DNA of 46,081 nt from Acidobacteriota bacterium (GCA_026394055.1 JAPKYZ010000084.1:1-46081), one strand, 5' to 3'; positions 35,670-44,374 are shown, numbered from the stretch's first letter. Translations and numbers: made by a program. The notes: generated from the letters alone by a model not told the origin.

Positions 35670-36560
35670 CTAGGCCGGGTCCGAGAGGCCGAGCGTCGTC
35701 AGACCGCGGCGCGAGAAGACGTCGAGCACGCGGTCCGGATGGTCGCTCATCATGCCGTCGACGCCGAAGTCGAGCAGCCGCTCGATGTCCGCGTGGTCGT
35801 TGATGGTCCAGGCGATCACACCCAGGCCGATCGATTTGGCGGTCCGCATCAGCTTGTCGTTCAACACATGCAGTCCATGCCGCCGCTCCGGCAGATGCAC
35901 GGCGCAACTGGTGCGGCGCCCGAGCAGGGAGTCGATGCCCAGCTTGGAGAGCGCAAACAGCCGCTGGATCTCCGACGGGTCGGCGGCGGTCGATAGGTCT
36001 GGCCGTAGGCGCCGCACTTGGGTGATCGCGCGCGGGTAGAACGAACAGATCAGCACCCGCCGCTCGCAGCGATACTCCCGGATGGCGCGCAGCACGGCCC
36101 GGATAAAGCGCGGCTCATCGCTCTTCAAATCAAGGTAGAGAACCGACTCCGGGAGCGCCGTGATCGCCTCTTCGAGCGACACCATTTTCAAGCCCGCGCC
36201 GCGGTAAGGGAACGTCCGCCCGCCATCGGTGGTGAAGCGGTAGCCCGCGTCGAGCTTGCGCAACTCGCGCAGCGAATGGTCCCGCACGCGTCCGGTGCCG
36301 TCGGTCTGGTGGTCGAGATACTCTTCGTGGCTCAGCACCAGCTCGCCATCAAGCGTGGGCATCACGTCGATCTCAATCGCATCAACGCCCAGCCGCGACG
36401 CCTCGGTTAGCGACAGCAGCGTGTTCTCCGGATACCGCCCGCCCCAGCCGCGATGGCCGATCACCAGGGGCCGGGCGGGCAAGCCGAGATAGCTGCGATC
36501 ACGCTCCCAGATCGGGTGATGTGAAGTGAGCCCACGCAAGGCGGACCACAAACCGTCCAT
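35670..36560 (-). CDS. Glycerophosphodiester phosphodiesterase
   Basis: 296 residues. Hydrolyses glycerophosphodiesters to sn-glycerol 3-phosphate and an alcohol. GDPD motifs are intact: GHRGWGGRYPENT (His36, Glu45), AIEIDVMPTLDGELVLSHE (Glu63, Asp65, His78), LYLDLKSDE, and the C-terminal GVIAWTINDHADIERLLDFGVDGMMSDHP. No signal peptide, so likely cytoplasmic. A TACACT box seven bases before the ATG suggests a leaderless mRNA. Confidence 0.92.
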   Translation of the reverse strand: MDGLWSALRGLTSHHPIWERDRSYLGLPARPLVIGHRGWGGRYPENTLLSLTEASRLGVDAIEIDVMPTLDGELVLSHEEYLDHQTDGTGRVRDHSLRELRKLDAGYRFTTDGGRTFPYRGAGLKMVSLEEAITALPESVLYLDLKSDEPRFIRAVLRAIREYRCERRVLICSFYPRAITQVRRLRPDLSTAADPSEIQRLFALSKLGIDSLLGRRTSCAVHLPERRHGLHVLNDKLMRTAKSIGLGVIAWTINDHADIERLLDFGVDGMMSDHPDRVLDVFSRRGLTTLGLSDPA

Positions 36561-36566
36561 CTGGAA

Positions 36567-36572
36567 AGTGTA
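36567..36572 (-). promoter_or_regulatory. -10 box TACACT for the glycerophosphodiesterase gene, leaderless geometry
   Basis: On the minus strand TACACT is separated from the ATG at 36560 by six bases; no Shine-Dalgarno is present. Confidence 0.5.
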
Positions 36573-36610
36573 CTTCTCTTAGCTGGCGCGGTGCTCCTCG
36601 CGCTGTTCGG

Positions 36611-37744
36611 CTACTTTTTCTTCTTGGGCTTGGCTGCGGCGGCGGGCGGAGGTGCGGCGGGCTTACCATCGGCGCCGGGCTTCTCCTCGCCATCAAAGCT
36701 GACCGACGAATCGGTGGCGGAGATGGTGGATTCCGCCGAGAAGCGCCGGTAGTTCTTGAAGGTGATCTCGTTTTTGGCGCAGAAGGGCGTGCCGCGCTGA
36801 CAGCTCAGATTATCGCTGCGGGTGGGCAGGAGATACTTCTGCTGGCCAATGGTCACCCAGCCGTATTCGAGCATCACCTCGACCGTATCCACCGCATAGC
36901 CCGCAGGGATATTCATCGCCTGCATCTCAATGCGGAGCACGCGGGCGGAGACTGGGTCCACCCACAAGCTGCCCTTGTAGGCGGGCTTCATTTCGCCATC
37001 AAACTGGATGCGCCAATGGGAGTTGGGCTGCGCGACGGTGTAGTCGTAGATGACGGCGTCGAGGCCTTCAATCTTTTCGTGCTCGGAGCGCTTCTTGAAC
37101 TTGGCGTTGGAGGCGGGACTGACGATGTCCATCAGTGTCGTGCCAAAGTCGCCGCGGGACCACTGGCCGGTCTCTTCCGGGTTCTTCTTGGTCACCTTGC
37201 CGTTCACGCGGACGTTGCGGTACTCCTCTTTGCGGTCGATGTAGAGCAGCTCCACTTCGACGCGATCCTGCTTCTTCCAGACGGGCGCGGAGCCGGTCTT
37301 GCTCTCAAAGCGCACTGTGGCTTGATCGCAAATGAAGTTAGGGAGGCCTTCATCGAAATCGAGCGAGGCTTCGCGGACCCGGTCAATCAGCTCGTCGCCG
37401 GAAGGGCGGAAGCGGATCACCTTCTTTTCGGGCTCATTTGCCGCGGCCTCCGCCTCAGCGGGCGTGTCGCTCGCGCGGGCGGCCGGAGGGGCAGGCGTGC
37501 CGCCCTTGGTGTCGTCGTCATCCACGGCCCGCGGCGGGATCTTCATGGACTTGAGGTCCGGACCCGGAGGCGGCGCCTTTCGCGGCGCGTTGCCACCACG
37601 CTTGAGCACCGGTGGGCCTGGATCATCGGCCTCCGGCTTCGGCGGATTCTGCGCCCAAGCCACCAAACTCCACCCCACGGCCATCGCGGCCGTCCAAACG
37701 ATCCAGTTGCGGCGGGGTTGCAGGAGTGTGCGCCAGGAGATCAC
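36611..37744 (-). CDS. Exported protein of unknown function, acidobacterial type
   Basis: 377 residues from GTG. Signal peptide or anchor at about 12-31 (NWIVWTAAMAVGWSLVAWAQ). A Pro/Asp-rich linker (about 32-105) is followed by a conserved beta-rich domain (about 105-330): LPNFICDQATVRFESKTG, VEVELLYIDRKEEYRNVRVN, YDYTVAQPNSHWRIQF, GSLWVDPVSARVLRIEMQA and LLPTRSDNLSCQRGTPFCAKN. That domain resembles outer-membrane lipoprotein carrier-like sheets in style, but I cannot name it. The C-terminus is Ala/Pro-rich and ends in four Lys. A TACTAT box lies six bases before the start; the gene is divergent from tRNA-Phe. Confidence 0.75.
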   Translation of the reverse strand: MISWRTLLQPRRNWIVWTAAMAVGWSLVAWAQNPPKPEADDPGPPVLKRGGNAPRKAPPPGPDLKSMKIPPRAVDDDDTKGGTPAPPAARASDTPAEAEAAANEPEKKVIRFRPSGDELIDRVREASLDFDEGLPNFICDQATVRFESKTGSAPVWKKQDRVEVELLYIDRKEEYRNVRVNGKVTKKNPEETGQWSRGDFGTTLMDIVSPASNAKFKKRSEHEKIEGLDAVIYDYTVAQPNSHWRIQFDGEMKPAYKGSLWVDPVSARVLRIEMQAMNIPAGYAVDTVEVMLEYGWVTIGQQKYLLPTRSDNLSCQRGTPFCAKNEITFKNYRRFSAESTISATDSSVSFDGEEKPGADGKPAAPPPAAAAKPKKKK

Positions 37745-37750
37745 GATTGC

Positions 37751-37756
37751 ATAGTA
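37751..37756 (-). promoter_or_regulatory. -10 box TACTAT for the exported unknown, leaderless geometry
   Basis: On the minus strand TACTAT is followed by six bases and the GTG at 37744; no Shine-Dalgarno is present. Confidence 0.45.
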
Positions 37757-37800
37757 CGACGATTCCCAGCCGGGTGGGGTTTCCCGGGGGTGGGCGAGTT

Positions 37801-37828
37801 TTGCAGTTCGCTCTCATTCTGGTAAACT
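37801..37828 (+). promoter_or_regulatory. Promoter of tRNA-Phe
   Basis: TTGCAG (37801-37806), 16-base spacer, TAAACT (37823-37828) with a TGG extension directly before it. The expected start is a few bases before the tRNA at 37838. Confidence 0.6.
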
Positions 37829-37837
37829 GGTCTTCGC

Positions 37838-37913
<76 letters not shown>

Positions 37914-37947
37914 TCCGAATGTTTTTCACAACCCAATAGGCCAACAT

Positions 37948-37988
37948 CGCCGGAGACCCAGAAAACGGGCCCTCCGGCGTTTCTTTTT
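37948..37988 (+). terminator. Rho-independent terminator after tRNA-Phe
   Basis: CGCCGGAG (37948-37955) pairs with CTCCGGCG (37972-37979), with a further CCC/GGG pairing in the loop, followed by TTTCTTTTT. Confidence 0.85.
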
Positions 37989-38126
37989 GGCGTCAACCAG
38001 GGCCACTGGTTGGCAGGGCAGGAACGCGCCGTCCGGGTAGACGCGGCAAGGGCGTCTTGAGAAACTTAAGAGGCAAGGAGGGCGGTTCTCATCGGCCCGC
38101 AGCGCGATCTATCCATCTGTACACTC

Positions 38127-38930
38127 TTGAGAACGGGGACCCTCTCGATCGACGACGTCCTCTGCTCAGGGGAGTGCCGGCACAAGAGCGCTGAAGAACA
38201 GGCGCCATCCACGCAACTCGCATTTCCGTACCGCGGCGTCTTTGTGCGCCATGCGCGCGGCGAGGATGCGGTCGCCGAAGCCAACCAGGTCATCTTCATT
38301 AACCGATTGGAGCCGTACTGCGTCAGTCATCCCGTTGAAGGCGGCGACGCCAGCCTGGTGCTGACGGTCGCGGAGCCCTTCTTGGCTGAGCTGATCCCCA
38401 AGGACCATCTGCGCAGCCACGCTCCGCTGGCCTTCAACAAACAACGCCTACGTGTCGACGCGCGCACCCAGGCGTTGGTCGCATTGCTGCGGCATAGCTT
38501 GAACTCGAGTGCGGCGGAGACCCTGGAAGCAGAAACGTTGGGTCTGACGTTGGTCCGCAGAGCGATGGGTGAAAAGACATCGCATATCGCTCAGGGTAGT
38601 GTTGGCCACCAGAAGTTAGTCGACCGGGCCAAGTTAGTGCTCAGTTCCGACTTAGAGCGGCGCTGGAATCTGGCGGATATTGCCGCGGAGGTTCGCGTAT
38701 CGCCGGTCTATTTGACGGCCGTCTTCCAGCAAGTGGAAGGCATGCCCCTTTACCGGTACCAACTGCGGCTGAGGTTGGCGCGGGCGTTGAGCCTCCTGTC
38801 GCAATACGATGACCTCACCGCGTTGGGCGCCGACCTGGGCTTCTCAAGCCACAGCCACTTTAGTGCGGCCTTTAAACAGGCCTACGGCCGAACCCCGGCG
38901 GAGTTTCAGCGCTCGGTCGACTTGCGGTGA
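38127..38930 (+). CDS. AraC-family transcriptional regulator
   Basis: 267 residues from TTG; no ATG or GTG occurs in frame before the domain begins and the frame is closed at 38067, so TTG is the only standard start. N-terminal ligand-type cupin region (about 25-90: FPYRGVFVRHARGEDAVAEANQVIFINRLEPY). C-terminal double helix-turn-helix (about 165-262): LADIAAEVRVSPVYLTAVFQQVEGMPLYRYQ and ALGADLGFSSHSHFSAAFKQAYGRTPAEFQ. DNA-binding regulator, inducer unknown. The Cys-rich mini-protein and hydrolase follow on the same strand, 102 bases on, and may be its targets. Confidence 0.92.
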   Translation: MRTGTLSIDDVLCSGECRHKSAEEQAPSTQLAFPYRGVFVRHARGEDAVAEANQVIFINRLEPYCVSHPVEGGDASLVLTVAEPFLAELIPKDHLRSHAPLAFNKQRLRVDARTQALVALLRHSLNSSAAETLEAETLGLTLVRRAMGEKTSHIAQGSVGHQKLVDRAKLVLSSDLERRWNLADIAAEVRVSPVYLTAVFQQVEGMPLYRYQLRLRLARALSLLSQYDDLTALGADLGFSSHSHFSAAFKQAYGRTPAEFQRSVDLR

Positions 38931-39032
38931 GCCCGAGCTCACAACGCTAAAGATTTTGATAGCGACCGGCCGCCTCCCAATGGAACCATTGGAATGTGCC
39001 CGGCATCTGGGCACCACAAGGAGATCAGAATC

Positions 39033-39194
39033 ATGCCCAAGACATGTGCTGCGTGTGACTGCGCCATTGATGGAGACCCCATCACCGTGGCTATCGGCGG
39101 CAAGACGGTGGAAGTCTGCTGCGAAGAATGCTCAGAGAAGTTGAAAGAGTCTCATGCGTCGGCGTCCGGCGCCTCCACCAAGAGGAACAGTTAG
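39033..39194 (+). CDS. Cys-rich mini-protein, TRASH/YHS-like metal binding
   Basis: 53 residues, AAGGAG nine bases before ATG; a longer in-frame extension to 38994 is not used. Sequence begins MPKTCAACDCAIDGDPI, then IGGKTVEVCCEECSEKL. The CxxCxC and CCxxC pattern separated by a beta hairpin is like TRASH/YHS metal-binding modules. It abuts the hydrolase start: TAG is directly followed by ATG. A metallochaperone or metal-sensing role with the neighbours is inferred. Confidence 0.75.
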   Translation: MPKTCAACDCAIDGDPITVAIGGKTVEVCCEECSEKLKESHASASGASTKRNS

Positions 39195-40055
39195 ATGGAC
39201 GCGACCACAATCCTGAAACATAGCGTCGTTGTTCCATCAGGAAAAGTATCTTATCGCGAGGCGGGCAGCGGCCCCGTGGCGCTGTTCGTCCATGGGGTGT
39301 TGTTGAACGGCCACTTATGGCGGCACCAGTTGAGTCACCTATCGGACATGCGGCGCTGCATTGCCCCGGATTTGCTGGCACACGGTGATACGGAGATCGC
39401 CGCCGGGCAAGACGTTTCCGTAACGGCCAACGCTGAGATGCTGCGCCAGTTTCTTGATGCCTTAAACATCGAGCAGGTGGACTTGGTGGGCAACGACAGC
39501 GGCGGTGGTATCTGCCAGATCTTCGCGGCGACTTATCCGGCACGCGTGCGTAGTCTGACGCTCACCAATTGCGATGCCCATGATAACTGGCCGCCGGAAG
39601 CATTCAAGCCGTTCCTGGCGATGTCGGCGGGCGGGGGCCTGCGCGGAACGCTGGAGGCGATCCTGGCGGACAAGAGTATCTACCGGTCACCCGGAGCGCT
39701 CGGGCCCGCCTACGAGGATCCTCAGCAAGTAACCGACGAACTGATCGACACCTATCTCGGCCCATTTGTCCGAACCGGCCAACACACCAAGCATCTCGAA
39801 AACTTCCTGGCGGCGTTTGATAACAAGCACACACTCGCCATCGAGGCGAAGCTAAAGACGCTGACGGCTCCCACCTTGATCGTTTGGGGGACGGACGATA
39901 TCTACTTCGATGTGAAGTGGTCGCAATGGCTGGCCGCGACGATACCCGGGACGAAGAATCGAGTCGAGTTCGAAGGCGCGCGAATCTTCTTTCCCGAGGA
40001 ACGTTGGGCCGCGTTCAACACGGAGCTTCGGGCCCACTGGCTGAGGGCGCAATAG
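39195..40055 (+). CDS. Alpha/beta hydrolase with Asp nucleophile and missing catalytic His
   Basis: 286 residues. Alpha/beta-hydrolase fold: VALFVHGVLLNGHLWRHQL (28-46, oxyanion HG), then LVGNDSGGGICQ, where Asp101 occupies the nucleophile elbow as in haloalkane/epoxide-type hydrolases instead of Ser. The acid region is TLIVWGTDDIYFDVKW (about 220-240). At the expected catalytic His, dehalogenase-like enzymes have HYLQED-type sequence; here it is RIFFPEERW with Ile near 264. The activity is therefore uncertain. No signal peptide. The gene directly follows the Cys-rich mini-protein. Confidence 0.85.
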   Translation: MDATTILKHSVVVPSGKVSYREAGSGPVALFVHGVLLNGHLWRHQLSHLSDMRRCIAPDLLAHGDTEIAAGQDVSVTANAEMLRQFLDALNIEQVDLVGNDSGGGICQIFAATYPARVRSLTLTNCDAHDNWPPEAFKPFLAMSAGGGLRGTLEAILADKSIYRSPGALGPAYEDPQQVTDELIDTYLGPFVRTGQHTKHLENFLAAFDNKHTLAIEAKLKTLTAPTLIVWGTDDIYFDVKWSQWLAATIPGTKNRVEFEGARIFFPEERWAAFNTELRAHWLRAQ

Positions 40056-40099
40056 GCATCGCGGTGGACCTTCCGCGACGGCGGCGCGGATCGCACGGG

Positions 40100-43000
40100 T
40101 CAGAAGCTGACGCGCGCGCCCAGTTGAATGGCTCGGGAGGGCCGCGCGCTCAGCACCGTGCCAAAATTGGCCGCGCCCAGCACGTGCCCGGGCAGCTCAA
40201 AGTTGGCGTGGTTCAGCAGATTGTAGAACTCGCCGCGTAGGTCAAACGAGTAGCGCTCCGTCACGGCGAACGTCTTCGACAGTGTCGCATCCACCGTCTG
40301 GGAGCCATCTCCGCGCAGGCCGGACCGCGGCGAATTGCCGAAGGTGAAGGGTGCGGGCGTGGCGAAGGCGCCCGTATCGAACCAGCGGGCAAGGGTCTGC
40401 TGGCTGGCATCAAGCTGGGGGTTGCGCAACAGATTGGGCCGCAACGATCCAGCGGTGAAGGCGTTGGTGGTGTTGGCGGCCGTGACGATGGTGAAGGGCG
40501 GGCCGCTCTGGAAGGTCGCCAGCACGCCCACCTGCCAGCCGCCGGCCACCCAGCTCAGCAGGCGATGCGTGCGGAACGACGGCGCTTGATAAAGGCCGGT
40601 CAGCACCACGCGGTGCGGCACATCGGAACCAGCCAGCGACTTGTCGAGGCGGCGGTTGTAGGCATCCATGTAGCTACCTGGATCACCATATTCGTCCGCC
40701 CCGGCGACGTCATCCAGGAACTTCGAGAACGTATAGTGCGCCAGCACCGAGACGCCGCGCCGGAAGCGGCGTTCCAGGCGCACATAGCCGCTGTGGTAAG
40801 TGGAGTTACCGATCGATGGGTTAAGCCAAGTGACGTTGGAGAACTGGGGGAACGGCCGCCGGGCCTGCGCGTCGCCCGCGCCCATCAAGCCCGGTGCCAC
40901 TTGGTTCAACGTCAGATCATTGGCGGTCAGGTTATGGCTGACGTTCGCCATGTAGCCCACCTCCACCACCGTCTCCGCCATCACCTCGCGCTGTAAGTTG
41001 AAGTTGTACTGGTAGGCCGTCGGCGCCACCTGCCCGGGGTTGAAATAGCCCACTGACAAGACCGGCCGCTGTCCCGGGGCCACCGCCCCGAACCCGTCGT
41101 TCAGCGGCGGACGGGTGACCGTGGGGAATCCATTGCGCAGCTCCATGGCCGTGAGAAACTCCGCCTGCGGCACCACCAGGCTGGCCGAGGTGGAAAAGCC
41201 CGTCGAGGCCACATCGCCAATCGTGTTGCTGACGGTGGACCCAAAGAATGCGCCCGCGCCAGCCCGAATTACCGTCTCCCGCTTGAAGGGCAGCCGGTAC
41301 GCCAGGCCCACGCGCGGGCCGAAGTTGTTCCAATCGGTCCGGAAGGCGTTGCGGGGAACTCCGTTGCGGCCGGAGAACGTGACGACGCCGGGTGTCCCGG
41401 AAACCGGATTCAGGCGCGCCGGGTCAAACGAGTTCTGCGTGTCGCCAATGGCGCGGCGGGGCAGCTCGGTCTCCCAACGAAGGCCGAGGTTGACGGTCAA
41501 GCGGGTGGTGAGGCGCCAGTCATCCTGGACATACCCGGCGAGATAGTACGCGCGCGTGCTGATGCGGTCAGAGATCTGGATGTTGGCCGTGTTCACGCCG
41601 CCGATCAGAAAGGTGGCCAAGCCGTCGCCGGTGCCTGCGGTGCCCGGCAGACTGGTGTACTGCGGCACAAACTGGAAGATGCCGGAGGAGCCACGGTCCC
41701 GGACCTCACTGTTGCCCGCGCGCCGGTACTCAAAGCCGAACTTCACCGAATGGCTGCCGCGGAACCACGAGAGCGACTCCAGGATTTGGGTATCGCGAAT
41801 GGGCGTCTGATTGCGGCCGGGCGGGGCACTGAGGGCCACGTAACCCGGAATCGCGATGTTCGGAAACGCCGCTTTGCTGACGCCGCGCAGGCCGATCTTG
41901 CCCGCGAAATCCTCATCCGCTCCATAGCGTTGATCGATGAACTTGCGCTGGAAGAAGCTGACCTTCAAATCGTTCACCAGCGTCGGCCGGAAGATGCGCG
42001 TGTAGCTGCCTAGCAGGCTCTGCACGCGGACGTCGTTGGTGTTGGCGTTCGGGTCCGACACGGGTGTTCCAAATGAGCCCTGGTTTTCGATATTGGCGTC
42101 GTTCAAGTAGTAGCGGGCGGCGAAATGGTGGTTGGTCCGCCACTGGTGGTCGAGCTTGGTGACCAGGATGTTGCGCGCGAGCACCGAGTTGGCGTTGGCG
42201 GAAAAGTTGTTCGCGCCGGTCAGCGTGCCGCTCCGGTTGGGCGACGGCCAGTAGCTGAGCGCGGCCTGGGAGACCGGGTCAAACCGGGCGGCGGGGATGC
42301 GGTTGTTGGGAAAGGGCTGGCGATCGCGGCCGACCGTGGTGGCCGGGTCATAGATCAAGATCGGCGAACCGGAGGTGCTGCGGAGCCCGGAGAAGTCGCC
42401 CTGGCGTTCGGCCAGCGTCGGCACGGTCTGCAACGGGGTGACGCTCGACACCTGCTGCGTGCCTTCCCAGGAGGCGAAAAAGTGCGTCTTGTCGCGCCGG
42501 ATGGGGCCGCCCAGGGCGAAGCCGTACTGGTTCAGACGCAAGGGCGGACGCTGGACGGCAAAGAAGTTCCGGGCGTCGAGCGCGCTGTTGCGCAGAAACT
42601 CAAACACGCTGCCGTGCAACTGGTTGGTGCCGGACCGGGTGGTGAGCGTGATCACGCCGCCGGCCGAATGCCCATACTCCGCGGAGTAGTTATTGGTGAT
42701 CACGCGGAACTCCTGCATGGCGTCCATGGGGAGGCTGGTCATCTGCTGGGGGCGGGTGAGGCCGCTGGCGTTGGTGGCGTTGCCGCCGTCAAGCGAAAAG
42801 TGCTGGTTCCGCCCGCGGCCGCCCGCGACGCTGAACACCGGGTAGTTCTCCGCACCTTGCCCCGGGTCGATCATCACGACACCCGGCGCCAGCGCCACCA
42901 GCGCCGTCGCCGCCCGGTTCGGCATCGGCAACCCGGCCACCATCCGTCGATTCACCAGCTGGCCGACGCTCTGCGACTGCGTCTCCGTCAGCGGACTTGC

Positions 43001-43372
43001 TTCGGTGACGGTCACGATCTCCCCCACCTCGCCTACCTTCAGGATGACGTCGACCGCCACGGTTTGTCCGGTGGTCAACACCAATCCGCGACGGGTGAGC
43101 TTCTCAAAGCCCGCCTTCGCCGCCTCAATCCGGTAGTTCCCCGGCCCCAGCGACCCCACGCGATAGCGGCCGCCATCGTCCGTCAGTGTCTCCACCCTGA
43201 TTCCGGTTTCCTCGTTCGCCACGACGACGCCAACCGCCGGAATCGGCGCGGAGGATTGGTCCGTGATGGTGCCGGTAAAGCTGCCGCTACCGGTCTGACA
43301 AAGGAGGATTGTGGGGATCAGGAAGAGCCAGAGAGCAGGTGGAAATCGCCGGGTTTTCGTATTGACATCCAT
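40100..43372 (-). CDS. TonB-dependent receptor, Oar-like with carboxypeptidase-regulatory domain
   Basis: 1090 residues from the ATG giving MDVNTKTRRFPPALWLF, signal peptide to about residue 25; a longer frame from 43432 is not used. A carboxypeptidase-regulatory-like domain follows (FTGTITDQSSAPIPAVGVVV, about 32-110), then the plug (EIVTVTEASPLTETQSQSVG..., with AGLPMPNRA) and a beta-barrel to the end, closing with an aromatic-ended strand (IQLGARVSF). Motifs such as SGGVITLTTRSGTN and DWRLTTRLTVNLGLRWE are typical of the Oar-like receptors that are expanded in Acidobacteria. It imports large ligands across the outer membrane with TonB energy; substrate is unknown. No inner-membrane transporter is adjacent. 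Confidence 0.92.
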   Translation of the reverse strand: MDVNTKTRRFPPALWLFLIPTILLCQTGSGSFTGTITDQSSAPIPAVGVVVANEETGIRVETLTDDGGRYRVGSLGPGNYRIEAAKAGFEKLTRRGLVLTTGQTVAVDVILKVGEVGEIVTVTEASPLTETQSQSVGQLVNRRMVAGLPMPNRAATALVALAPGVVMIDPGQGAENYPVFSVAGGRGRNQHFSLDGGNATNASGLTRPQQMTSLPMDAMQEFRVITNNYSAEYGHSAGGVITLTTRSGTNQLHGSVFEFLRNSALDARNFFAVQRPPLRLNQYGFALGGPIRRDKTHFFASWEGTQQVSSVTPLQTVPTLAERQGDFSGLRSTSGSPILIYDPATTVGRDRQPFPNNRIPAARFDPVSQAALSYWPSPNRSGTLTGANNFSANANSVLARNILVTKLDHQWRTNHHFAARYYLNDANIENQGSFGTPVSDPNANTNDVRVQSLLGSYTRIFRPTLVNDLKVSFFQRKFIDQRYGADEDFAGKIGLRGVSKAAFPNIAIPGYVALSAPPGRNQTPIRDTQILESLSWFRGSHSVKFGFEYRRAGNSEVRDRGSSGIFQFVPQYTSLPGTAGTGDGLATFLIGGVNTANIQISDRISTRAYYLAGYVQDDWRLTTRLTVNLGLRWETELPRRAIGDTQNSFDPARLNPVSGTPGVVTFSGRNGVPRNAFRTDWNNFGPRVGLAYRLPFKRETVIRAGAGAFFGSTVSNTIGDVASTGFSTSASLVVPQAEFLTAMELRNGFPTVTRPPLNDGFGAVAPGQRPVLSVGYFNPGQVAPTAYQYNFNLQREVMAETVVEVGYMANVSHNLTANDLTLNQVAPGLMGAGDAQARRPFPQFSNVTWLNPSIGNSTYHSGYVRLERRFRRGVSVLAHYTFSKFLDDVAGADEYGDPGSYMDAYNRRLDKSLAGSDVPHRVVLTGLYQAPSFRTHRLLSWVAGGWQVGVLATFQSGPPFTIVTAANTTNAFTAGSLRPNLLRNPQLDASQQTLARWFDTGAFATPAPFTFGNSPRSGLRGDGSQTVDATLSKTFAVTERYSFDLRGEFYNLLNHANFELPGHVLGAANFGTVLSARPSRAIQLGARVSF

Positions 43373-43638
43373 GTCTATAGACAATAGGGTATTTCGGGCC
43401 TGTCCGTCAATCGGGCATCTTCGCGTCGCCATCGGCTCCGCAGCCGCCGTCCGCTTGGCCGGGAAGCCAAACGTCTCTGACCTCGGTTAGGTACATGGGC
43501 TTCTAACAAGGGACGGTAATGTCCCTGTGATCACGGCAAAGCAAACTTAGCTTCTCGTCTCGCCGGTCGTAACTGGATCGCCCTGATGAGCTTCATGCAT
43601 GACGTAGCGGTATGAGATAGAACGAAGCATTGATAGCA

Positions 43639-43667
43639 TTGACACGAAAATAATACCGTGTTATTTT
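43639..43667 (+). promoter_or_regulatory. Sigma-70-like promoter of the PEP-CTERM gene
   Basis: Perfect -35 TTGACA (43639-43644), 17-base spacer, -10 TATTTT (43662-43667). It precedes the AAGGAG (43702-43707) and ATG at 43714 by a leader of about 40 bases. Confidence 0.7.
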
Positions 43668-43668
43668 C
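43646..43668 (+). promoter_or_regulatory. Near-perfect 23-bp palindrome in the promoter spacer, putative operator
   Basis: GAAAATAA at 43646-43653 mirrors TTATTTTC at 43661-43668, centred at 43657, with one mismatched pair in the 11-bp arms. It begins just behind the -35 and ends one base past the -10, a placement suited to repressor binding. Confidence 0.55.
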
Positions 43669-43713
43669 TGACCGTGATATAGATCTCTGTGGTCAAGTAA
43701 AAGGAGATAGTAT

Positions 43714-44259
43714 ATGTCCGTTTTTCGCTCAGTCATGACAAAGCTATTGCCGGCTTGTCTCCTCGCTGCCGCCGCTCCCGTATGGAGCGGTCCGATCACC
43801 ACGTTCGCTTGGGATGATGCCTTTCACGTTGTGGCGACCATTACTGGTGATCATGGAAGTCCAGAAACTACTGACTACGCGCCGACTCCTGGCGGGTATT
43901 GGGATCTGCACCTTACCGTGAGGAAACTGGGGCTTGGGGAGATCATCAATTTCAAGGGAACCCTGCAGCACAACAAGCATCCGGAAGTGGGCCCTAATCC
44001 GGGAACGCTGTTTACCTTTGATCTCAACAACGACCTTCGCGGTCCCACGCATCTCGAGCTACTGGGTGCGCCACATGATGGGCATTATGATGACTTCTTC
44101 ATCGATGTCTGGGCCGACCCGGCGGTCTACGCGGTTACCATTGAAGGGCGGCACATCTGTCCCGGCGGAATCTGCGAGACTCCGGAGCCTGCCACCTTTA
44201 GCTTGACCGGTTCGGCCTTCCTGTTGGTCGCGCTCAAACTGTGGCGGAAGATAGTCTAG
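43714..44259 (+). CDS. PEP-CTERM-anchored secreted protein
   Basis: 181 residues. Signal peptide to about 25 (LLPACLLAAAAPVWSG). The middle is beta-rich with no recognised domain (TTFAWDDAFHVVATITG, GGYWDLHLTVRKLGLGEI). The C-terminus has the PEP-CTERM sorting signal: TPEPATFSL, a hydrophobic segment (FLLVALKLW) and a basic end (RKIV). Such proteins are cut and anchored by an exosortase, often in exopolysaccharide contexts. No exosortase gene is in the window. AAGGAG six bases before ATG, and the promoter and operator above, point to regulated expression. Confidence 0.85.
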   Translation: MSVFRSVMTKLLPACLLAAAAPVWSGPITTFAWDDAFHVVATITGDHGSPETTDYAPTPGGYWDLHLTVRKLGLGEIINFKGTLQHNKHPEVGPNPGTLFTFDLNNDLRGPTHLELLGAPHDGHYDDFFIDVWADPAVYAVTIEGRHICPGGICETPEPATFSLTGSAFLLVALKLWRKIV

Positions 44260-44360
44260 ACAGCCTGCCGCCATCTTACTCGCAACCTCCGGACCGAATC
44301 GTCGTGCGGAGGCTTGGAAGTATCGGAGCACGGGTCGGCCCGCGCGACACTCGGGCAAGA

Positions 44361-44366
44361 TACGAT
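44361..44366 (+). promoter_or_regulatory. -10-like box TACGAT before the sulfatase gene
   Basis: TACGAT ends eight bases before the ATG at 44375. No -35 of note and no Shine-Dalgarno; the mRNA leader would be one to two bases. Confidence 0.35.
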
Positions 44367-44374
44367 GTTGAGCA

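Larger units (their letters stand above)
43373..43713. other. Divergent intergenic region upstream of TonB receptor and PEP-CTERM genes
   Basis: About 340 bases. Contains the PEP-CTERM promoter and operator near its right end, a small hairpin AGGGAC-GGTAAT-GTCCCT (43509-43526), and a GTGATCAC palindrome (43527-43534). The TonB receptor start is preceded by TATTGT, eight bases before the ATG. Confidence 0.55.

Noticed and set aside
38070..38126. Upstream extension of the AraC gene with AGGAGG at 38076-38081
   Set aside because: A good Shine-Dalgarno is present, but no ATG, GTG or TTG codon lies in frame at the right distance; only ATC occurs there. TTG at 38127 was kept, with this noted as unresolved.
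42125..43387. Plus-strand open frame opposite the TonB receptor
   Set aside because: Receptor motifs on the minus strand are clear; the antisense frame is Arg/Gly/His-rich with no start signals.
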